Of a DNA stretch of 49,823 bases, positions 7,629 through 16,653 are shown piece after piece. How positions within the stretch are numbered: position 1 is the stretch's first letter; every line of letters starts with the position of its first letter. The notes beneath the pieces were generated by a model. It was not told the DNA's origin. It saw only the letters and a program-made list of their open reading frames with translations, and did no database searches. The position numbers and the translations under genes are program-made. Source of the stretch: Chitinophagaceae bacterium (lineage in GTDB: Bacteria; Bacteroidota; Bacteroidia; Chitinophagales; Chitinophagaceae); the NCBI GenBank assembly GCA_947447265.1, contig CANFKC010000036.1:1-49823 (forward strand), given 5' to 3'.

Positions 7629-9008
7629 CTATTGAAGTATAGGGTAGATATGTAAGTAAAGCTGGCCCGATAAAGGATATTGGCCATAAGTGCCGTTTAA
7701 GGCATTGTCAGCAAGGTGACCCGTAACCTGCGCACCGCCAGCAATCGTGAAGTATTTAATGTATATCAGGTCCAGCGCAGCCCCAACGGTTAGTGCGCTT
7801 ACATTGTACTGTTGTTTGGAGTTAAAACCAATCGGATTAAGGTTGAGGTCGTATGCGGTTTTCTGTGCCCATTCCAGGCGGGAATAGCCGGTTCTGCGTT
7901 TTATTTTTAGTGTGGCTTCGAGTAGGGCCGCATTTGATGGCAAGCCGTTCGTAGGCTCATTTATACCCCATATTAGCGAATACGAAAAGTATTGCCTTGG
8001 GGCTATGGGGCGCACATAGGTTGCCGATGCGGTTGTGCGGGTAATATTTCTGTCTGGCTTATAAACATCGGGGCTTTTGATATAGCCACGGGAAATCTGC
8101 AAAGCCAATCTTGAAGAAGGGTTGAACGACAAGCGGCCACTGAACGAATTGAATAGGGGCAGGTTAAAATCGTAGTTATTTTTATCGGGTGTGCGGCCTG
8201 TAAATGAAGAACCTTCTATTTTGAATTTGCCCTGCCGCATACCCAGTGTACCCACGCCATAAGAAATCTCCGTACCGTCGGTCCAGCGGTGGGTGAGTGG
8301 TGATGTGGCAATAAACGATGCGGAAGGGCGCTTTAAATATGATACCGGGCCGAGGGCAGGCTCAGCGGGGTAGCCACCATAAATGAATATGTCGCCTTTG
8401 TCGGCATAGGTCCAGGCATAGCTTACTGCCAGTTCTGAAAAAATGTTGTTGGGCAGCTGGCGGTTGCCGGTTCTTTTGTTATTCCAGTTATCGCCATCCT
8501 GATAAAACTGTGCGAGGGCATCTGTATTTGCAAAAAGAATATCAGACGAAAAAGCGGCATTAAAGTGCAGTAACCCATCGAGCCCCGATTGCCTTTGACC
8601 GGTTATTACAAACATATTGGTAACATCGTATTGCTCGGTATGTAAGGGGCCTGCTTTTATTGCGTCCTGGTTATTGTAGCGCATAAACATATCGCCATGC
8701 ACCATAAACAGCCATTTATGGGTATAGATGTTGTAAGAATACATAGGGGCTTTGTCAGGGTTCCAGCCTGTGCCGGAGCCATTACGGTTCATGGGTAGTT
8801 CAAGCGAATAGGAATTGCGCATGTCTTTGAGCGACATATGGTCTTTTTCTTCCTCCTCCTCATCGCTGGGTTCGGCATCGTCATCGTTTTCATCATTATT
8901 CTGGGTTTGCTCCGTTTTGTGTTTACGCTTATGCTTTTTACGCGCCTGTAATAATACGGGCTGGGTAAAAATGAGCAATAAAACAACCAAAGCAAATTTC
9001 AGGTTCAT
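7629..9008 (-). CDS. Outer-membrane barrel-like protein of a conserved unknown family
   Basis: A 459-residue protein when started at 9008, where a signal peptide begins; longer frames would run into the divergent gene's promoter. After the signal comes a Lys/His-rich patch (KKHKRKHK), then an acidic stretch (D/E runs, ~35-55), then a long barrel-like body. The body contains Y-G-G-Y-P-A-E-P-A-L-G-P, T-H-R-W-x-D-G-T-E-I and K-I-E-G-S-S-F-x-G-R-x-P-D. I recall closely similar patterns in uncharacterised proteins that often accompany copper-handling genes in Proteobacteria; this is from memory and unverified. No metal gene lies next to it here. It is transcribed divergently from the TMTC-like gene. 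Confidence 0.7.
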   Translation of the reverse strand: MNLKFALVVLLLIFTQPVLLQARKKHKRKHKTEQTQNNDENDDDAEPSDEEEEEKDHMSLKDMRNSYSLELPMNRNGSGTGWNPDKAPMYSYNIYTHKWLFMVHGDMFMRYNNQDAIKAGPLHTEQYDVTNMFVITGQRQSGLDGLLHFNAAFSSDILFANTDALAQFYQDGDNWNNKRTGNRQLPNNIFSELAVSYAWTYADKGDIFIYGGYPAEPALGPVSYLKRPSASFIATSPLTHRWTDGTEISYGVGTLGMRQGKFKIEGSSFTGRTPDKNNYDFNLPLFNSFSGRLSFNPSSRLALQISRGYIKSPDVYKPDRNITRTTASATYVRPIAPRQYFSYSLIWGINEPTNGLPSNAALLEATLKIKRRTGYSRLEWAQKTAYDLNLNPIGFNSKQQYNVSALTVGAALDLIYIKYFTIAGGAQVTGHLADNALNGTYGQYPLSGQLYLHIYPILQ

Positions 9009-9093
9009 GTAATTGAGTTCGTGCAGGCGTAAAAGTAACCAATTGTAATTTAGCAAACACCTGGCAAAACTTGCTGCGGCGGGTATTAATTTA

Positions 9094-9101
9094 TAAATTT
9101 G
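9094..9101 (+). promoter_or_regulatory. -33/-7 promoter of the TMTC-like gene
   Basis: TAAATTTG matches TAnnTTTG. A CTTG element at 9070-9073 stands at the expected ~20-base spacing for a -33 element. Because the box lies inside the longest open frame, it argues for the GTG start at 9128. Confidence 0.65.
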
Positions 9102-9127
9102 GAAGCATTCAACATTCCCGGCAACTC

Positions 9128-10741
9128 GTGAGTACAGGTAGCAAGGCACAACCATCAGCACCCTTAATTATTCCATACCCCTTATTGTGGCTGGTTGCTG
9201 CGGCAATTGTAATGTACCTGCCTTCCGTTTTTTTCGGTATTACGCGCCTCGACGATTATGTATTTATAGTGCGCCTGCAACATTACAACAGCCACCTTTC
9301 GGGTTTATTTACTTCTTTCACACGGGGAGTGTTTGGCTTTAACGATAATTACTACCGGCCCATTTTCCTCGATTCTCTTATTCTTAATGCCCGCTTGTTG
9401 AGTGGTAGTGTAATGAGTTTTCATATCGTGAATGTGCTGCTGCATGCCCTGGCGGTCACTTTATTGTTCAGGCTGTTCCTGCGGCTGCATGTGCTGCAAT
9501 GGCAGGCTTTTGTATTGGGGCTGGTATTTGCGGTGCATCCCGTACTAACGCAAGCAGTAGCCTGGATACCCGGCCGTAACGATACCTTGCTCGCAGTTTT
9601 TGGGTTCTCATTTTTATTACGGGCCATTGCTTACACCGAAACCCATAAAGTTGTGGACCTCGTACTCTCGGTCTTATTTTTCCTGCTAACCCTTTTTACC
9701 AAAGAAAGTGGCATTTTCTTTGCCCCGGTTGCGGTTGTGTTGCTTGTTGGTGTATTGCGTAAAGGTATTGCGAAGCGTAGCAATTTATTGCAGTATACGT
9801 TATGGCTGGTTTGCGGAATTGTCTGGTTTATCATGCGTTCGGCTTCCGGTATAAAGGGTTTGGGCTTGCCACCCAAGGCACTGGCCAGGGAGTTTGTGCA
9901 GAAATTGCCATTACTGCTGCAATATACCGGCAAAATATTTGCGCCGGTAAACCTGAGCGTATTCCCGATGATGCGTGATACCGATAATTTCTGGGGATTT
10001 TTGGCGATAAGCGCCTTGGTTGCCAGCATAATACTGGTAAAACACAAAAATGGGCGTAATCTGGCATGCGGGGTACTGGTATTCTTAATTTTTGTGTTGC
10101 CGGCATTAATGCTACCTAATTATATGAGTCCGCAAGTATTTGAGCACAGGCTTTACCTGCCCATTACTGGTATTTTGTTTTTGTTGCCACAAACCTTCTT
10201 TTTTAAAAATGGTTTGAACGACCGGCAGTTAGCGGGCGGATTTATTGCCATTGCATTTGTTTTGGCTGCGGTAGGTTTCAGGCATCAGCAGCATTTTAAG
10301 AATCCCTACGCTTTTTGGAGCCAGGCGGTGAGTTCTACACCGGGTTCGGGTTATGCGCATATGATGCTGGCCATGCAGGAGCCAGATAAAAACAGATCTG
10401 AAGAGCTGTTTCGGCGCGCATTTCAAATAGCGCCTAAGGAACAGCGCATCAACTATTACAGGGGTATCACCTTGCAGAAGCAGGGTTTTATTTTGGAGTC
10501 TGAAACTTACCTGCTTATTGAAAAGCAACGTTCCAATTTTTATATGTGCGACTTTTACCTGGCGAGGGTAGCGGCCGCAAAAGGCGAGTATGCTCACGCA
10601 CAGCAGCTTTACTTCACCTATCTTGCCCGCGACCCCAACAACGAAGCTACTGACAGAGCGCGAATAATGAACGATCCCGCTTGGCAGCAACCGGAAAGCG
10701 CCAAAGTGCTGCTTGCGAAATTACTGGCACATCAGCCTTAA
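9128..10741 (+). CDS. TMTC-like multi-pass membrane protein with TPR-like tail
   Basis: About 537 residues from a GTG start at 9128, which lies ~26 bases past a good promoter; the ATG at 9071 is upstream of that promoter. The N-terminal two thirds has about ten hydrophobic segments. It carries motifs of GT-C/TMTC (tetratricopeptide O-mannosyltransferase-like) proteins: L-D-D-Y in the first loop, Y-Y-R-P, and H-P-V-x-T-x-A-V-A-W-I-P-G-R-N-D. The last ~120 residues are helical and TPR-like. The family suggests transfer of sugars from a polyprenyl donor to exported proteins; the acceptor is unknown. It has no operon partner. Confidence 0.75.
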   Translation: MSTGSKAQPSAPLIIPYPLLWLVAAAIVMYLPSVFFGITRLDDYVFIVRLQHYNSHLSGLFTSFTRGVFGFNDNYYRPIFLDSLILNARLLSGSVMSFHIVNVLLHALAVTLLFRLFLRLHVLQWQAFVLGLVFAVHPVLTQAVAWIPGRNDTLLAVFGFSFLLRAIAYTETHKVVDLVLSVLFFLLTLFTKESGIFFAPVAVVLLVGVLRKGIAKRSNLLQYTLWLVCGIVWFIMRSASGIKGLGLPPKALAREFVQKLPLLLQYTGKIFAPVNLSVFPMMRDTDNFWGFLAISALVASIILVKHKNGRNLACGVLVFLIFVLPALMLPNYMSPQVFEHRLYLPITGILFLLPQTFFFKNGLNDRQLAGGFIAIAFVLAAVGFRHQQHFKNPYAFWSQAVSSTPGSGYAHMMLAMQEPDKNRSEELFRRAFQIAPKEQRINYYRGITLQKQGFILESETYLLIEKQRSNFYMCDFYLARVAAAKGEYAHAQQLYFTYLARDPNNEATDRARIMNDPAWQQPESAKVLLAKLLAHQP

Positions 10742-10866
10742 TAGGTAAATAGTTTTTAATTTGATTTTGCCGTAAGTGAGTTAGTGTTGTGTTTGTATAG
10801 TATTTTTAATTTATTTGTCCTCTTTTTTTTCTCCCTTACCTAAGATTTTTGCCCATTCCTACGTCT

Positions 10867-10894
10867 TTAATAACATAATCCACAAGGTTATTAA
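10867..10894. repeat. Inverted repeat upstream of gyrA
   Basis: TTAATAAC and GTTATTAA form an 8-bp inverted repeat with a 12-base spacer, about 60 bases upstream of the gyrA -7 box. It is a possible operator or supercoiling-sensitive element; no regulator can be named. Confidence 0.4.
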
Positions 10895-10954
10895 CACTAT
10901 ACCTTTTAACGTTTAGCGAGTTGGTTTTTCAGCGGAAATACAGCCTGAAAACGT

Positions 10955-10962
10955 TATATTTG
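10955..10962 (+). promoter_or_regulatory. -7 box for gyrA
   Basis: TATATTTG is an exact TAnnTTTG match, 49 bases before the gyrA start. It implies a leader of about 40 bases. Confidence 0.65.
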
Positions 10963-11010
10963 CCCATCTTTTGAAAGTTATATATAAAGATTGAATTCTG
11001 AATTTAAAAC

Positions 11011-13752
11011 ATGGATCAAAATAACGATAATTTATTGCCGCCGGAGTCTGAGAATCAGCACGATAAAATTGTGATGGTGAACATTGAGGAACAAATGAAA
11101 ACAGCCTATATAGATTATTCTATGTCTGTTATTGTTGGTCGTGCGCTTCCTGATGTTCGTGATGGATTGAAACCCGTGCACAGGCGTGTTTTATTCGCAA
11201 TGCATGAGTTGGGTAATACGTTTAATAAACCGCATAAAAAATCTGCCCGTATCGTAGGTGAGGTATTGGGTAAGTATCACCCGCACGGCGACGTATCGGT
11301 TTACGATGCTATTGTGCGTATGGCGCAACCTTGGAGTATGCGGTATATGATGGTTGACGGACAAGGTAACTTCGGTTCTGCCGATGGTGACGGTCCGGCT
11401 GCAATGCGTTATACCGAGGTGCGTATGCAGAAGCTGGGTGAGGCAATGATGGATGATATTGAGAAAGAAACAGTCGATTTCAGTCTCAACTTTGACGATT
11501 CGTTGCAGGAACCAACGGTTATGCCAACCCGCATACCGCAATTGCTGGTTAATGGTTCATCTGGTATTGCCGTAGGTATGGCTACCAATATGATGCCGCA
11601 CAATCTTAGCGAGGTGGTAGATGGCTGCCTGGCCTATATTGAAAATAAAGAAATTACTATTGACGAACTGATGAAGTTTGTTAAGGCCCCCGATTTCCCG
11701 ACAGGAGGTATTATATATGGTGTGGAAGGTATTAAGCAAGGTTTCCATACCGGCAGGGGCAGGGTAGTATTAAGGGGTGTGGTTACCGTTGAAGCCATGA
11801 AGGGCGGCAAGGAAATGATCATCATTACCGCAGTGCCTTATCAGGTTAACAGGGATACCCTGACTGAAAAAATCGGGTATCTGGTTAACAATAAAATTAT
11901 AGATGGTATTACGCACGTTGCCAACGAATCAAACAAAGATGGTACACGTATAGTAGTAGAGTTGCGCAGAGATGTGGTAGCTCAGGTTATTATTAACCAG
12001 CTTTATAAATATAGCGAGTTACAAACTTCATACGGTATCAACAATGTGGCGCTGGTTAACGGCCGCCCACGTACGCTGAACCTTAAAGACCTGATTTCAG
12101 AGTTTATCAATTTCCGTCACGAGATTGTTCAGAGGCGCACGGAATATGAATTGCGTGAAGCCAAGAAGAGGGCGCATATACTGGAAGGTTACATCATTGC
12201 CCTCGATCATCTTGACGAAGTAATTAAGCTGATCAGGAATTCAACCAATCCGGAAGCCGCGAAAGATGGCCTTATGACCAGTTTCGGTATGACCGAAATA
12301 CAGGCTAAGGCTGTGTTGGAACTTCGTTTGCAACGTCTTACAGGCATGGAAATTGAGAAGATCCGTGAAGAACATGCTGAATTAATGAAACTCATTGCGC
12401 ACCTGGAAGCTATATTAGGTAATGAAAGCATGCGTTACGATATTATTAAGGAAGAGTTGGCAGATGTGAAGAAGAAATTCGGCGACGAACGTCGTAGCGA
12501 AATTCATTACATGGCTGATGAAATGCGTATTGAAGACCTGATTGAAAAGGAAGATGTAGTCATTACTATTTCTCACCTGGGTTACATCAAGCGTACATCA
12601 TCTGACGAATACCGTTCACAACGCCGTGGTGGCCGTGGTGCCATGGGTGGCAAAACACGTGAAGAAGATTACATTGAGCACCTGTTCATTGCCAGTACGC
12701 ACCATACGCTTATGTTCTTTACTGAAAAAGGACGTTGCTACTGGTTGAAGGTTTACGAAATACCGGAGGGCGATAAGAATGGCAAGGGCCGCGCTATACA
12801 GAACATGATGCAGATACCTGCAGATGATAAGATACGCACCGTAATTGACGTTCCGCACCTGGAAGATGAAGCCTATATTGATAGTCATTTCATCACTTTG
12901 TGTACTAAGAATGGTATCATCAAAAAAACGAAACTTGCTGATTTCAGCAGGCCACGTTCAACGGGTGTTAATGCTATAACAATTGAAGAAGGTGACCGTT
13001 TGCTTGATGTATCGCTTACTAAAACCGGCGATTATATTATGATGGCGGTGAAGAGCGGCAGAGCTATCTGCTTCCCTGAAGACAAGGTTCGTGCAACAGG
13101 CCGTGGTGCAATTGGTGTGTTTGGCATAGAATTAGATGCGAATAACGATGAGGTGATTGGAATGATATGCATACCTGCCGGCGATACTACTAAACAGATA
13201 TTAGTGGTGTCAGAAAAAGGGCTTGGAAAGCGTACACCATTCTTCATAAAAGAGGATGAAGCAACGGAAACTGAAGATGCAGTTGTTGTAGAAGGTGGCG
13301 AAGAAGAGGCTGAGAAAAAATCTGGCAGCATTGTTGATATAACAGATGAAGAAGGTAAAGTTAGCCAGTACAAATTGGCGTACCGTGTTACCAACCGTGG
13401 CGGTAAGGGTGTGAAAACCATTAACATCACAGAGAAGACTGGTTCACTCGTTGGTTTGCTGGTAGTTGAAGAAAGTGACGATGTTATTATTACCTGCGCA
13501 TCAGGTATTACCATCCGCATGAAGGTGTCTCAGATACGCGAAGCGGGTAGGGCAACACAGGGTGTTAAGCTGATAAATATTGACGATAAAGATAAGATAG
13601 CGGCAATAGCCAGCATCAGGGAACAGATAACGAGCGCTGACGATGAAGCGGAAGAAGGAACAGCAGAAGCAGGCGCACCAAATGAAGGTGATGCAGGTGC
13701 CGCTACTGATGTTGCCACCGAGGCTGCACCAGAACCTGACGCGGAGGCTTAA
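11011..13752 (+). CDS. gyrA: DNA gyrase subunit A
   Basis: A 913-residue type IIA topoisomerase subunit that, with GyrB, introduces negative supercoils. The breakage-reunion domain has the catalytic tyrosine Y134 in A-M-R-Y-T-E. The GyrA-box Q-R-R-G-G-R-G near residue 537 separates it from ParC. The C-terminal pinwheel carries an acidic insert around ~750-780 (D/E-rich, between blades), and the protein ends in an Ala/Glu/Asp-rich tail. This makes it longer than the ~875 residues of E. coli GyrA. In the quinolone-resistance region the sequence is H-G-D-V95-S-V-Y-D99, so the position equal to E. coli Ser83 is valine while Asp87 is kept. A TPR gene follows 79 bases later. Confidence 0.97.
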   Translation: MDQNNDNLLPPESENQHDKIVMVNIEEQMKTAYIDYSMSVIVGRALPDVRDGLKPVHRRVLFAMHELGNTFNKPHKKSARIVGEVLGKYHPHGDVSVYDAIVRMAQPWSMRYMMVDGQGNFGSADGDGPAAMRYTEVRMQKLGEAMMDDIEKETVDFSLNFDDSLQEPTVMPTRIPQLLVNGSSGIAVGMATNMMPHNLSEVVDGCLAYIENKEITIDELMKFVKAPDFPTGGIIYGVEGIKQGFHTGRGRVVLRGVVTVEAMKGGKEMIIITAVPYQVNRDTLTEKIGYLVNNKIIDGITHVANESNKDGTRIVVELRRDVVAQVIINQLYKYSELQTSYGINNVALVNGRPRTLNLKDLISEFINFRHEIVQRRTEYELREAKKRAHILEGYIIALDHLDEVIKLIRNSTNPEAAKDGLMTSFGMTEIQAKAVLELRLQRLTGMEIEKIREEHAELMKLIAHLEAILGNESMRYDIIKEELADVKKKFGDERRSEIHYMADEMRIEDLIEKEDVVITISHLGYIKRTSSDEYRSQRRGGRGAMGGKTREEDYIEHLFIASTHHTLMFFTEKGRCYWLKVYEIPEGDKNGKGRAIQNMMQIPADDKIRTVIDVPHLEDEAYIDSHFITLCTKNGIIKKTKLADFSRPRSTGVNAITIEEGDRLLDVSLTKTGDYIMMAVKSGRAICFPEDKVRATGRGAIGVFGIELDANNDEVIGMICIPAGDTTKQILVVSEKGLGKRTPFFIKEDEATETEDAVVVEGGEEEAEKKSGSIVDITDEEGKVSQYKLAYRVTNRGGKGVKTINITEKTGSLVGLLVVEESDDVIITCASGITIRMKVSQIREAGRATQGVKLINIDDKDKIAAIASIREQITSADDEAEEGTAEAGAPNEGDAGAATDVATEAAPEPDAEA

Positions 13753-13831
13753 ATTAAGATAACCACAGCGGTTGTTAGACATAAAAGAGTAAAGCAAGAT
13801 AACAAAATATCAAACCATTAATTTTAGTTCA

Positions 13832-15142
13832 ATGAAAAAAACAGTATTGACTGTAGCGGCAATTGGGTTCACTTTTGCTGGTTTCGCACAAGACAAGTTG
13901 GTGACTTCTGCGGCCACGGCGCTCAGCCAAAGAAATTTAGAAGAAGCGAAAGCTGATATAGATAAAGCAATTGCAAACCCGGAAACGAGCAGTAAGCCAA
14001 AGGCACTGTACGTTAAGGCGCAGGTGTATTTTTCTCTTGCACAAGAGGCTAAATACGCATCTCTGAAGCCGGTTCGTGAGGCAACGCTAAGCCTGATGAA
14101 GCTGGCTGAAGTAAAGCCTGACTATGAAAAGGAAGAGGTTACCAATAACCTATTCATTGGTGCGTGCGATATGTACAATGAAGGTAATGCAGACTTCAAT
14201 GATGCGGATAAATCAAAGCCGGCTGATAAGAAGTTAAGTGATGCAATGGAAAGCTATAAGACCGTGATAAAAATACACGATCTGGGTGGTGGCAAGCGTT
14301 TCGAAAAATACCAAAGGAAACTGAACTTCGACACTATTGCTGCGAATGCATTGGTGAATATGTCGCGTATTGCATATTATCAGAAAAACCAGGAAGAAAT
14401 AATCAGTATTTTAACCAAAGTAAATGTTAACCCTATTACCAAGGCTGCTGATAATTACATAATACTGCTGGAAACTTACGATAAGTACAACACAGCCAAT
14501 GCGAACAAAATGGGCGCTGCCGAAATGCAGTCTATAGCAGATGCAAGAAAGGCTTTCCCGAACGATATTAATATCCGTAACATGGAAATGAACGCTTACC
14601 TGAAAAACGGTAAGATGGCTGAACTTGTAAAGAAAATGGAAGAAGCTGTTGCCGCTGAACCTAACAATGCTGATCTGAATTTTAACCTTGCGCTTTTGTA
14701 TCAGGGCCAGGCTAACCCTAAAGAGGGTGGAAAGCCAGCTAATTCAGCTGAATTGTATAAAAAATCAGAAGATTGCTTTAAAAAGGCAGTTGGCGCATCC
14801 AGCGAGAATGGTAACTATCTCTATAACTTCGGCGCATTGTATTTCATGCAGGGTTATGATGTAAACGACCAGATGAACGCAATTAAGGGTACATCGCCTG
14901 ACGAATTGAAAAAATACGAGGCACTTAAGAAACAGAGGGACGCGTACTTCGAAAGCGCAAAAGCCCAAATGGAAAAAGCTGCAACCCTGCTCGGCACCGG
15001 TACAGTAAAAGAGAGCGATAAGGATGTCTATACTGCAACCCTTGAAGCGCTGAAGCAACTATACCAGGTCGCGGATAACAAGGCAAAGGTTGACGAAATA
15101 AACGGTAAACTGAAGGCACTAAAGGCGCAGGATAAGCAATAA
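13832..15142 (+). CDS. Periplasmic TPR-repeat protein
   Basis: A 436-residue protein with a signal peptide ending near F18-A-Q. The remainder is helical with several TPR-like units, clearest at ~265-300 (A-A-E-P-N-N-A-D-L-N-F-N-L-A-L-L-Y) and ~310-345 (Y-L-Y-N-F-G-A-L-Y). It lies 79 bases downstream of gyrA without a terminator between, and a strong hairpin follows its stop, so the two are probably co-transcribed. Its role is unknown; such proteins usually scaffold envelope complexes. The link to gyrase is positional only. Confidence 0.8.
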   Translation: MKKTVLTVAAIGFTFAGFAQDKLVTSAATALSQRNLEEAKADIDKAIANPETSSKPKALYVKAQVYFSLAQEAKYASLKPVREATLSLMKLAEVKPDYEKEEVTNNLFIGACDMYNEGNADFNDADKSKPADKKLSDAMESYKTVIKIHDLGGGKRFEKYQRKLNFDTIAANALVNMSRIAYYQKNQEEIISILTKVNVNPITKAADNYIILLETYDKYNTANANKMGAAEMQSIADARKAFPNDINIRNMEMNAYLKNGKMAELVKKMEEAVAAEPNNADLNFNLALLYQGQANPKEGGKPANSAELYKKSEDCFKKAVGASSENGNYLYNFGALYFMQGYDVNDQMNAIKGTSPDELKKYEALKKQRDAYFESAKAQMEKAATLLGTGTVKESDKDVYTATLEALKQLYQVADNKAKVDEINGKLKALKAQDKQ

Positions 15143-15164
15143 GGTGATAAAAATCATAGAAAAT

Positions 15165-15200
15165 AAAAAGCTGCTTCATTAATTTTGAAGCAGCTTTTTT
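15165..15200 (+). terminator. Terminator after gyrA-TPR operon
   Basis: The stem GCTGCTTCA/TGAAGCAGC (15170-15178 and 15186-15194) is flanked by A5 and T6 tracts, giving a terminator that could act on both strands. Confidence 0.85.
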
Positions 15201-15258
15201 ACTTAACAAGCTGTTTATATGTTGGAAAAATTAACAGCTACATATGGGCTTTTTACCC

Positions 15259-15266
15259 TACTTTTG
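15259..15266 (+). promoter_or_regulatory. -7 box for the desaturase gene
   Basis: TACTTTTG is an exact TAnnTTTG match 43 bases before the GTG start at 15309. Confidence 0.65.
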
Positions 15267-15308
15267 TATGGATTTTTAATAAAACATTAAGAGTATAAAA
15301 TAAAAAGA

Positions 15309-16406
15309 GTGAGCAAAATAGATATAGTACGTTTCGCACCGAAAAATGGAGAAGGTTTTTACGATACACTTAAAAAAAATATCGACGATTACTTCAAACA
15401 GAATAATCTTTCAGTAGACGGAAGTGGCACAATAATATTGAAGACGGTAGCTATGCTGTCGTTATTCTTTATTCCCGGCATTCTTATTATTGCTGGAGTT
15501 GGTGCATTGCACCCGGTATTGTTTTACTTTTTGTGGTTCCTTATGGGCATGGGTATGATTGGTATCGGTTGCTCGGTGCATCATGATTCCAACCACGGCT
15601 CTTACTCATCAAACAAAACTGTAAATACCATCATTGGCGATATCGTTAATGTTGTTGGTGGTTATGACGTTACCTGGCGTATACAGCATAATATTCTGCA
15701 CCATACTTACACCAACATTGAGGGTCTGGATGAAGATATTGATTCAGGTGGCCTGATGCGTTTTTCGCCTCACAGCAAAAAATCGCCTTTACACAAGTAT
15801 CAGCATATTTACGGCTGGTTCCTGTATTGCCTGCTTACGTTACAGTGGGTAACGTATAAAGACTATCGCTTGCTGGCTATTTACAACAAAAAAGGCTTAC
15901 TGCGTAAAGAAAAAATTACGCTAAGGAAAGCTATTATAGAACTGAGCATTTACAAGGTGATCTATTTTGGTTATGTGCTGGTGTTGCCAATTATGTATTC
16001 AGGCATGTCATGGCAGGCTTGTGTTATGGGCTTTTTGATACTGCACTTTACCGCAGGTTTTGGCTTATCTGCTATCTTCCAGTTAGCTCACGTTATGGAG
16101 TCTTCAGAATTCCCTACACCTGACGATAGCCGTAAAATGAACAACAGCTGGGCAGTGCACCAGATGTTGAACACTTGCAATTTTTCACGCAAGAGCAATA
16201 TCCTGAACTGGTTCATTGGTGGCCTTAACTACCAGATCGAGCATCACTTGTTCCCGCATATTTCTCACGTGCATTACCGCAGTATTTCTGGCATCGTAAA
16301 ATCCACAGCAGAGTCTTATGGTATTCCTTATGTTGAATATCCTAACTTCATAGTTGCGTTAAGAGAGCACGGCAAAATGTTGAAAAAAATGGGCGAGGCC
16401 GCATAA
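15309..16406 (+). CDS. Membrane fatty acid desaturase, front-end type
   Basis: A 365-residue di-iron membrane desaturase starting with GTG. The three histidine boxes are H92-D-S-N-H96, H127-N-I-L-H131-H132 and Q309-I-E-H312-H313. Glutamine at the start of the third box is the hallmark of front-end (Delta-5/6-like, linoleoyl-CoA type) desaturases. No cytochrome b5 domain is fused, so the electron donor must be separate. Hydrophobic segments fall at ~45-85 and ~205-260. It has its own promoter and terminator. A role in keeping membranes fluid, for example in the cold, is inferred; the position of the double bond cannot be read from sequence. Confidence 0.92.
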   Translation: MSKIDIVRFAPKNGEGFYDTLKKNIDDYFKQNNLSVDGSGTIILKTVAMLSLFFIPGILIIAGVGALHPVLFYFLWFLMGMGMIGIGCSVHHDSNHGSYSSNKTVNTIIGDIVNVVGGYDVTWRIQHNILHHTYTNIEGLDEDIDSGGLMRFSPHSKKSPLHKYQHIYGWFLYCLLTLQWVTYKDYRLLAIYNKKGLLRKEKITLRKAIIELSIYKVIYFGYVLVLPIMYSGMSWQACVMGFLILHFTAGFGLSAIFQLAHVMESSEFPTPDDSRKMNNSWAVHQMLNTCNFSRKSNILNWFIGGLNYQIEHHLFPHISHVHYRSISGIVKSTAESYGIPYVEYPNFIVALREHGKMLKKMGEAA

Positions 16407-16427
16407 TCCTTTTCCACTTATTATATT

Positions 16428-16457
16428 GAAAGCGCAACATTTTGTTGCGCTTTTTTT
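16428..16457 (+). terminator. Terminator of the desaturase gene
   Basis: The stem AAGCGCAACA/TGTTGCGCTT with a 2-4 base loop is followed by seven T residues. Confidence 0.9.
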
Positions 16458-16548
16458 GTGAATTTTTCGGTATCGCGAATCTCGAACGGATGATAATAGG
16501 CTGCTATCAATTTTATGAACTTATCCAGCGATTAACAGACGCAAACAT

Positions 16549-16576
16549 GTAGAGACGCAAGATTCTGCGGCTCTAC
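16549..16576. repeat. GTAGAG...CTCTAC palindromic repeat
   Basis: GTAGAGACGCA and TGCGGCTCTAC form an imperfect hairpin. The form GTAGAGACGC is a common intergenic repeat in many bacteria (from memory). It lies downstream of the scpA stop and has no T-run. Confidence 0.5.
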
Positions 16577-16653
16577 GTAAAACGTAAAAAATAATGATAA
16601 TTACGGTTCGTTGTTAACTGTAAGGGGGGATCCTTGATTTATGGATTCAGACG

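Noticed and set aside
10867-10894. DnaA box / replication origin near gyrA (TAATCCACA)
   Set aside because: Only one imperfect box, no dnaA or dnaN neighbour and no AT-rich 13-mers.
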